In this document: positions 56,386 to 64,000 of the stretch, piece after piece
Numbering within the stretch: the stretch's first letter is position 1
How the letters are laid out: the number at the start of each line of letters is the position of its first letter
DNA from: Sternotherus odoratus
Lineage: Eukaryota > Chordata > Testudines > Kinosternidae
Assembly (NCBI GenBank): GCA_032164245.1
Contig: JAVMKO010000006.1
Coordinates: 6,091,001 to 6,155,000 of the forward strand
Direction of reading: 5' to 3'
DNA length: 64,000 bases
Translations under genes and position numbers: made by a program
Notes under the pieces: model-generated
The model's input: only the letters and a program-made list of their open reading frames with translations
What the model was told of the DNA's origin: nothing
Database searches by the model: none

Positions 56386-59300
56386 TGTGAAAGGATGGGA
56401 AATAAAATACCCCAACACCCCCAGATAACCTTGTCACAGCGGGGGATCTGTCCTCAGAAATCCTGACGAACGTGGGGTAAAGGGATGGAAAGACATGCTT
56501 GTATGATGTTAGGATTTAAAGGGGTAGCTTAATTTTACGGGGGGTTCCTGGTGCTTCATGCAGGCTAGGGGGCTCTGGAGGGACGTATGTGATCTGGATC
56601 TTTCAGCCGTCAGCCAGCGAAGAGCCAGCCTAGAACAAGAAGGAAGAAATTGTCCCTTGCTGCCTGAGGGAGCAGCCTGCTTTGTCTCTCTCTGTTTTAA
56701 GTTCTTGTGTGCTAAAGTTCTGGATTTTAAGAAAGTGAGCTGTGTTGCACTGCAACTTTCCAGCAAAAGCATTTTGTGTGTTTTTATCAAACATCTCTCT
56801 ATGCCATGTACAAAACCTGGGACAAACTTGAATTGCCAAAATGCTAAGGCAGACTAGAACTCCTGTGGCTAGCAAGGTCCCATGGGGCCAGATCAGTGTA
56901 GCCTGGATAATTAGCGGCGGATGCACTTCATTTCCGAGGGGCCGGATTTCTAAAAGTCAGGTGGGGCTAGTCTCATGTGAGCAGATGTGCGATGGAAATA
57001 CTGATCCAAGTGACAAAACGTTCCTCCTCCATCATTGCACCGACTAGTCCAGATCCCTGGCTGGGGTAAATCAGCATATCAACATCTAAGACTTGGTTTG
57101 CTTTCCTGCTGATTGCTGTGGTTGGGGATCTTAAACTGTCTCTGAAGAGCATTGTGATCTTGGGCTGGTGTTTGGGGAAATTCCCAGTCTCTTATTCAAA
57201 GTGAACCAAACCCTTTGGCCTCTAGGGAGATGAGTAGAGGGGTTTGGTGCCAGGGTGGCAGCTGGCATGATGCCCAGGGAACAAGAGATGGTCACGGAGG
57301 AGAACAGAGTTTAGGGGGATTAAGGTAACCGGGGTGGTTGCAATTAATTCAGTGAGAACCAAACTCTCTCAATGTTGAAACATAAGTGAGAAAACTGGCT
57401 ATTTTTCTTCTAGTCTAAGGGCAGGACAACAAGCATACGGATGAGGAGACAGGAGGCCTTAAAGAAGCAGCCGCTCTTGGAACTCTGGAAAGAAAACCAG
57501 CACCTTAGCAAACAGTAGCAGAGCTTGGGCGAGTGTGGTATCTGCGTAGCACTAGAGAAAGGAGAGCACCTTGGAAAGGGTTAACCAGATGCAGCTGATG
57601 AGGCAGACCCCGAGGGTGGGCCAGGTGGATGCATGGAAAATGAACAGAGACTTGATCACCGGAAGAGAAGTGAGATGGAGATCAATTCACGGGACAGCCA
57701 TTCCATACCGTAAGAAAACCAGAGGAACATCTGGAGGTCACCTAGCCAGAGCAGCTGGACTGGCTGGGATCTGGAGGGGGAGAAATTCCAGCTGGAGGAA
57801 GAGAGGCTGCGGCTGGAGGGACAGAGAGACCCGCACAGAGGATGAGCAGGAGAGCTCAGCACATGAGAAATGCTGAACTGTAGCAGGGGCTCGTGTCCCA
57901 GCTATAATATCTGCATGTGTGTGTGTCTCTGTGTGCTCTGGTAGGTAGAAGTTACTTCAGTTACAGCCCATCTCTACAACTAGTTCGGAGCTGCTAGTTT
58001 TAAGACCGTCTAAAATGTTCCCAGTGCTTGTGTCAGGAAAGCTGGACCTGAGGTTTATTTCAGGTGATCAAAGCTGGCTTGGTGCCCTGCACAGCCGGGC
58101 CTCTCTTCCTCCGCTCTGAGCACACTCGCTCGCTTCTTCCAGAGGAGAGTCGGAAAACACCTCTTCCTTTGTTCTTTGAGGCCATAGTTACAATCCACGC
58201 AGATGGATTTTATTTTGTGTTCAGTAATTCGAGCCATTTGGTCTCAGGATGTGGCCAAGAAGGGTGAGCCAAAGAATGCAAGTTTAAAGCAACTCAGTAT
58301 TACGTTGTGTATGGAGCTGAGTTTGGGGGTTTGGCTGAGATGCACTGTTTCCATGGCAATGGAGATTCTTGTTGTAGCAACGGAGTCCTTCTGCAATGGC
58401 CTCTCAAACACAAGGTCCTCTGGTGAGTTATGGCTGGAGACATGAGTAGGGCTGGCTAAGGGGGCGTAATGAGCCCTGGAGGGACTTGGGTCATAAGTGA
58501 AAGCTAGATTATGCTATCCCCATATGGCTGAGGAATTCCATGGCTGCTCTCCCATTGGAAAGCACCGGCTCTGTTCCCGTACGCAAGGCAAGGTACTGAG
58601 GTGTGTCACTCCCGTTCAGCTCAGCGGGAGTTAGGCACCTAAATACCTTGGAGGATCTTGGCCTAAATGCTCACTTTGAAAAGTTACAGCTACACTACAG
58701 CCAGGGCCAGGTGGAGGGGTTTTGGCAGAGCTGTGGGGCAGGGTGAGCAACCATGGCCCACGCTGGATTTAGCTCTGGCTATGTGCCATAGAGGGGCTGT
58801 CTTGTTTTCACCAGCATTCATCCGCCTCAAAATCCCTTCCATTTTAGATGGGAAACGGCAAAGGGAATGCAGTAGAACAGCTGGATGGCAGATGTGCTAG
58901 GAATGTCGTTCAGCCATTCGGAACGTGGTTGCTGTTTTCTTATCCACCCACCTTGTTTTCTGGACTCTGCTTCTCATCACGTTCTTAGATGGTGAGGAAT
59001 TTGAGGCAGGGACTGTCTCTTATTATGAGTGTACAGCACCTAACACAATGGGGCCCCAATTTGGGCCTCTGAAGTGCTGAGTCTTCCCTAAGCTAGAACT
59101 CGGTAAAGCCACCCGCAGTGATAAATTGTTAACACACACGCTACATGTGCCAGCAGGCATTGTGAGATTGAAGCTCTCTTTAGTCACGCTGAAGACCCAC
59201 AACACGGACAGGGGTGCAGAATCCTTCCTGCTGCCTAGCCGTGTTCCTCCGCTTGGAGCCACGCCTTCTAGGTGCAGTGGGGAAGGTTCTGTCTGTGTGT

Positions 59301-59839
59301 TTCATTCAGTCCACGGTGCGTCCGCTGGAGCCTGCCATCAGCAGTGCCAATTCCTAGAGCGGGTCTCATTCTCCTTCACACAGCTCGTGTGATGGAAAAG
59401 GGCCAGGGTGTACATGAGAACTGGACTCTGTGGGTTTCGTTACCACAGGTGGCTATTTGTCCAATCAGAACCAGACTGAAGCACTTGACTCAATGAATCC
59501 CATGGAAATGAGGCGCACTTGAGGATTGAAATACTACTTATCTAGATTGCAAGCATCTAGGGCAGGGCCCATCTCAGTTGGGGCGGGGAGGGAGGGAGTG
59601 TGTGCAGCGCGTAGCGCATTGGGCTCCAATATCTGAGTGGGGCTTCTAGGTGCTCTGCAGTACAAACAATTAATACTATTACATTGTAAAAGCACCATTT
59701 AAGATCACTCTCTGTTTTACTTAATCCCCTAAAGTTTGCAGAAAGCTTTGTATGGAATCACTCAGTTACGAAATAGGTGGTTCTAAGAAGATCTAAAAAA
59801 AGAACGAAGGCAAGTGTAGCTTCCATTCTACTACCTTAA
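56386..59839. other. intergenic DNA with old SINE/LINE tails
   Basis: A half palindrome (GTTAGGCACCTAAATACCTT) at about 58628-58650 matches the repeat at 29344. Tails at 58975-59085 (GTACAGCACCTAACACAATG) and 59545-59690 are old CORE-SINE/L2-type 3' ends. A (TG)n-like tract lies at 57912-57935. No gene. Confidence 0.45.
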
Positions 59840-60235
59840 GTAATGTCCTAACTAGAAATAGAACAATAAAGGAGCACCTCTTTGGGGTTTACTATTGTAC
59901 AGTAAGCCACTCTTTTTCACCCAACGCAGTCAACCTGTGGAACTCCTTGACAGAGGATGTTGTGAAGGCCAAGACTATAACAGGGTTCAAAAAAAGAACT
60001 AGCTAAGTTCATGGGGGATAGATCCATCAAAGGCATATTAGCCCGAATGGGCAGGGATAGTGTCCCTAGCCTCTGTTTGCCGAAAGCTGGGAATGGGCTA
60101 CAGGGGATGGATCACTTGATGATTACCTGTCCTGTTCATTCCCTCTGGGGCACCTGACATTGGCCACTGTCAGAAGACAGGATACTGGGCTAGATGGACC
60201 TTTGGTCTGATCCAGTATGGCCACTCTTATGTCAA
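59840..60235 (+). mobile_element. CR1 LINE, 3' end, another subfamily
   Basis: Includes GGAACTCCTTGACAGAGGAT, GTTCATGGGGGATAGATCCA, CACCTGACATTGGCCACTGT and CTGGGCTAGATGGACCTTTG, a well-known CR1 3' UTR form ending at CCAGTATGGCCACTCTTATG. Confidence 0.93.
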
Positions 60236-62556
60236 TGTCATAATCCTCCATCTACCACCAGGAATACTTTGTGGTTCCAGTGAGAACATACAATGCTTTG
60301 CTAGCCACTGACTGAGGTGTGGATTGCCACGGACTCGCAGGGGCAAAAAAAAATTTGCAGGCCTGTTATTTACCAGGCTGCACGTGGCAATAAACTATAT
60401 AAGTAAGGGATGCAAGGAGAGTGTGGGTCAGGACGTGAGCTGCAGATACACACACAACTAAAATTAATCAATTTAAAGTTTTCTTGGGGATAATTACAAG
60501 GGGTAAGGGAGCAGTTTTTTGATTATCTAATAGTCTTAATGAAACTTAAAATACACAATGACTAAAATACCTGCTAACAATATTTACAAACAAAGATGCA
60601 GCATTTAGTAATAACTGATACTTACCAATACAAACCAACGCATAAATGACTGGTAACCGTAGAAGCTCTGTTTGAAAACACGTGAGCTGAGAGAGAGGCT
60701 TCGAGGTGATCAGGCTCAGTTACGTGGGGTACACGGGATACACGGGATTCGTTTTCGTTTTCCTCTCCCTGTCTGCACATGACAGGCAGATCCATAAGTA
60801 CCAACTATGACATCACAAAAGTGTCATAGGGGACGGGACCCAAAACTTGTTTGTGTTCGCTTCTGATTGGCACAGGCAATGTTTACACCAAGTAGGGGAG
60901 CAGGTGCCTCAAAGTCTGGCTTCTCCCCCAAAGGTGAGGAAATGCACATTGGTATAGAATGCATGTGAAACTGAATGACAAAAGAAGAGGCCAGGGCAAT
61001 ACCGGTATGGGCAAGTGTTACAGGATGCAGACAGGGACTTATCTGAACATGAGGGAGGTGGGTAACGCTCAGGAAAACCACTAAATTCCTAAGTCCAATT
61101 CAGAGCAGCTAAATCCAGTGGCTGCCTTCATTATCCTCCGGGGCTGCAACTCGATCTCAGACCCTCCGCTGTTGTAAATTGAAGTAACCCTGTGGATTTG
61201 GGCCAGAGCGTCCATTATAAAAACAGATCGGGATTAGCCATGTCATTCAATTCATTCCGTTTTAAGCAAAATCAGAACAAAACTAGCCCTGAGCGCTCTA
61301 ACACAAGCTTTGCTGGTATGTTGAAAGTGAAATTCTTTGCACCCCAAAGGAATTGGTAAAGTCAATGGCTATTTCCTCTAACTCAGACTACAAAGCCTTG
61401 TCCCCTGGCACTGGGGACAAACTGGAGCAGTACGCTTGCCGTTCAATGGCACAAATCTCACAGCTGCCGTGACGCGACCTCACCCTTAGAGCGGAGGGCC
61501 CTTTAATCCCTCGTCTAGGCATGTAAAACCACAGGACTGGCAGGAATGCATGTGATGTTTCCGGCAGCCTTTGAGGCGAAAAGAACATGTGGTAGATTAC
61601 TAGAGCAGGCACCCCTTGAAGAGAAATGGAGTTAAAGGAAACAGTGCATGGCTTTGTGCATGAAGAATCTATACACGCTTATAACGTGCCCTTCTGAAGA
61701 CAAGTGAGGGGATTGTTTTCAGAGTGAGACCGTCCCTCTTGGAGGGAACGGGCCTGTGGGCCCAATGCCATCATTCTGGTGGTGTTCTGACAAGTTCAAA
61801 GGGGGGATGGAAACTGTTGGGAAAAGCAACCTCTGCTGTTCGTATTAATGTTTAAGCCTTTGCTGATAAGAAGCTTTCAGATTTGGCAAACACAGACGGC
61901 TTGGGAGGGGGGGGGACTATTCAAGGGTGGAAAGTTTTTTGTTTTCTTTTCGGAATGCACCCACTGTCTTTGGGGGGTGAACCGTCGTAGTGCTGTAAAT
62001 CCCCCCAAGTAGACTGCGTTTGACGTTTGACTCTGACCCGACTTTGCCTGTCTGGAGGCTGCCAGGAGTAGGTCAAGCAGAGGTTGTATTCAGGTTCATT
62101 GGGCTATAAACTGGTCAAACTGGTTGGAATCAGAATTACTGGATCTTGCCACTTTTCCCCCCCCCCCCCTCCGAAGCGAGAAGAATGTTTCCCTTAGGGG
62201 CTGCTCCAACTTCTGTTTGGTGTGGAGGTGAGCACCAGAGATTGCATGCCAGTAGAATAGAGAGAACCTCTCCCAGGGCATGAGTATTTTATGGAAGTAA
62301 CTGACTGTGAAGAAGCTGCACCGATTGAAATGTGCCCTTTCAGCTCCTGTGTACTTAAACTGTCACACACCTTGCCTGCCTGCTGCCTCGTTCAAGAGAA
62401 CACATCCGAACTGTACTTCCATCGGCACTTCTGGGTAAGGGTCCGACTGAAGACCCATGGGAGCTCTTCTACTGACCTCAACAAGCTTCGATTGGGCCAT
62501 AGGTGCAAATTCAGCCCGTGGCCTCCAGCTGTGTTTGACCTCTGGTTGCCATAGAG
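60236..62556. other. intergenic DNA, no gene seen
   Basis: AT-rich at 60.3-60.7 kb. No repeat family was named with confidence. Poly(C) at about 62158-62169. Confidence 0.45.
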
Positions 62557-63720
62557 CAGTGATGGCAAACCTTTTTGAGCCCGAGTGCCCAAACTGCAAA
62601 CCAAAACGACTTGTTTTTTTCAAAGTGCCAACACTGCAATTAAACCTGAATAACGAGGTTTTAGTTTAGAAAAAACAATTTGTACAGTTTTTCAAACTAA
62701 TTAACAGCTTTTGTTTAAAAAGAAAAACACAAAAACACTCCCCCCCCCCTTGCATTGCCTTGCCTCCTGCCTCGGCCCCGCCTCCGCTCTCCTTCCCGGG
62801 CTCCGGCCGTTCTTTCACCCCCCCCCCCCTTGCCTTGCCTTGCCTCGCCTCGCCTCCTGCCTCCTGCCTCGGCCCCGCCTCCGCTCTCCTTCCCGGGCTC
62901 CGGCCGTTCTTTCACCCCCCCCCCCCCCCCGCCTTGCCTTGCCTTGCCTTGCCTCGCCTCCTGCCTCCTGCCTCGGCCCCACCTCCGCTCTCCTTCCCGG
63001 GCTCTGGCCGTCCTTTCACTCCCCCCCCCTTGCCTCCTGCCTCGGCCCCGCCTCCGCTCTCCTTCCCGGGCTCCGGCCGTTCTTTCACCCCCCCCCCCCG
63101 CCTTGCCTTGCCTTGCCTTGCCTTGCCTCGCCTCCTGCCTCCTGCCTCGGCCCCACCTCCGCTCTCCTTCCCGGGCTCTGGCCGTCCTTTCACTCCCCCC
63201 CCCCCTCGCCTCCTGCCTCCTGCCTCGGCCCCGCCTCCGCTCTCCTTCCCGGGCTCCGGCCGTTCTTTCACCCCCCCCCCCCCGCCTTGCCTTGCCTTGC
63301 CTCGCCTCCTGCCTCCTGCCTCGGCCCCGCCTCCGCTCCCCTTCCCGGGCTCCGGCCATCCTTTCACTCCCCCCCCCCTTGCATTGCCTTGCCTTGCCTC
63401 GCCTCCTGCCTCCTGCCTCGGCCCCGCCTCCGCTCTCCTTCCCGGGCTCTGGCCGTCCTTTCACTTCCCCCCCCCCCCCCCCTTGCATTGCCTTGCCTTG
63501 CCTTGCCTTGCCTTGCCTCGCCTCGCCTCCTGCCTCGCCTCCTGCCTCGGCCCCGCCTCCGCTCTCCTTCCCGGGCTCCGGCCGTCCTTTCACTTCCTCC
63601 TCCACCCCCCGCTCGCCTCTTACTGACCCCGCCCCTCTGCTCCGGCGTTTTGACGGCGTGCCCACAGAGACGGCTCGGCGTGCCGGCAGCGGCACGCGTG
63701 CCACGGGTTCGCCATCACTG
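62557..63720. mobile_element. hAT-type element with large internal minisatellite
   Basis: A 1164-bp element. The left end CAGTGATGGCAAACCTTTTT pairs with the reverse-complemented right end CAGTGATGGCGAACCCGTGG. CCATAGAG flanks both ends exactly (62549-62556, 63721-63728). Its first about 200 bp look like ordinary hAT MITE sequence; most of the rest is a GC-rich array (next entry). No transposase. Confidence 0.92.
62772..63600. repeat. minisatellite array of nine units inside the hAT-type element
   Basis: Nine copies of CTCGGCCCCGCCTCCGCTCT plus CCTTCCCGGGCTCCGGCC and CTTTCAC begin near 62772, 62868, 62971, 63042, 63146, 63225, 63320, 63418 and 63547. They are separated by C-runs of 8-15 and by (CCTTG)n/CCTCG and CCTCCTGC sub-repeats of varying number. 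Unit spacing is 71-129 bp. The 392-codon frame over it is an artefact. Confidence 0.95.
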
Positions 63721-64000
63721 CCATAGAGGAAGTGATGCTTGTGGTCAAGCAGTTACGAAACGATCAAGCACCTGTGATGTTTTGGAGAGACCCCCAGACC
63801 AGCGAGGCGATCGGTCTCCACCTGCCCTGAACTTTGGGGTGTTTAGGTGCCATGCGGCTGTGCTTCAGAATCCTGTCTTCAGTAGCTAGCCCACAAGGTC
63901 TCATCCTGGCTCCCACAAACCTAGTTACTCTTTGTGTGGTAACACCAGCTGCCCTTCCAATTTTGAGTCTCCCCAGAGTTGGAAAGTACCAGACGCTTGA
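63721..64000. other. intergenic DNA to window end
   Basis: Starts with the target duplication of the hAT-type element, then unremarkable sequence. Confidence 0.5.

Noticed and set aside
62711..63889. 392-codon + frame and overlapping long frames on both strands
   Set aside because: They run through a nine-unit GC-rich minisatellite inside a hAT-type element. All six frames stay open because of composition, and the peptides are simple Pro/Leu/Ser or Gly/Arg repeats.

Overview
This 64 kb window looks like nuclear DNA from a reptile, most likely a turtle. The reasons are one vertebrate gene with normal GT-AG introns and a CpG-island promoter, abundant CR1 LINE tails on both strands, a tRNA-headed SINE, MIR-like SINEs, PIF/Harbinger-type and hAT-type short DNA transposons, and a dispersed 'GGTGCCACAGGACTC' repeat that I associate with turtle genomes. 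No bacterial, organellar or viral gene organisation is visible. The species call is inference from repeat content.

Region 1 (1-13.9 kb) holds the only gene I can support: TMX1, thioredoxin-related transmembrane protein 1, complete on the + strand. Eight coding exons between 1957 and 9262 join in frame to 283 codons plus a stop (852 nt), with GT/AG at every intron. The product has a signal peptide, a thioredoxin domain with a CPAC active site, one transmembrane helix, two juxtamembrane cysteines and an acidic cytosolic tail. A GC-rich promoter with NRF1-like sites and a YY1-like site over the start codon lies upstream. A probable 4.6 kb 3' UTR ends near 13.86 kb.

Region 2 (13.9-64 kb) shows no gene I can defend. 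Open frames there are short, lack recognisable domains, or come from GC-rich tandem repeats and LINE remnants. It is a layered graveyard of mobile elements: CR1 fragments of more than one lineage, the C-terminal part of another LINE ORF2, SINEs, Harbinger-like MITEs with TAA target duplications, several hAT-type elements with readable 8-bp target duplications, a 1.1 kb inverted repeat with about 465 bp arms, and VNTRs. In human, TMX1 is followed at distance by FRMD6, so a gene-poor interval here would fit, but no FRMD6 exon was recognised.

The most interesting signal is in the dispersed repeat present at 2.49-2.58, 2.66-2.77, 12.85-13.10, 36.00-36.09 and 50.97-51.37 kb. Four copies carry the pattern of a hammerhead ribozyme core (CTGAYGA-like, a 6-bp stem II, then GAAA and a short GC stem III). 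The stem is kept while its loop changes, and one copy lies sense-oriented inside the probable TMX1 3' UTR. I could not find a convincing stem I, so activity is not shown. A second theme is non-autonomous hAT elements that have grown GC-rich minisatellites between intact ends.
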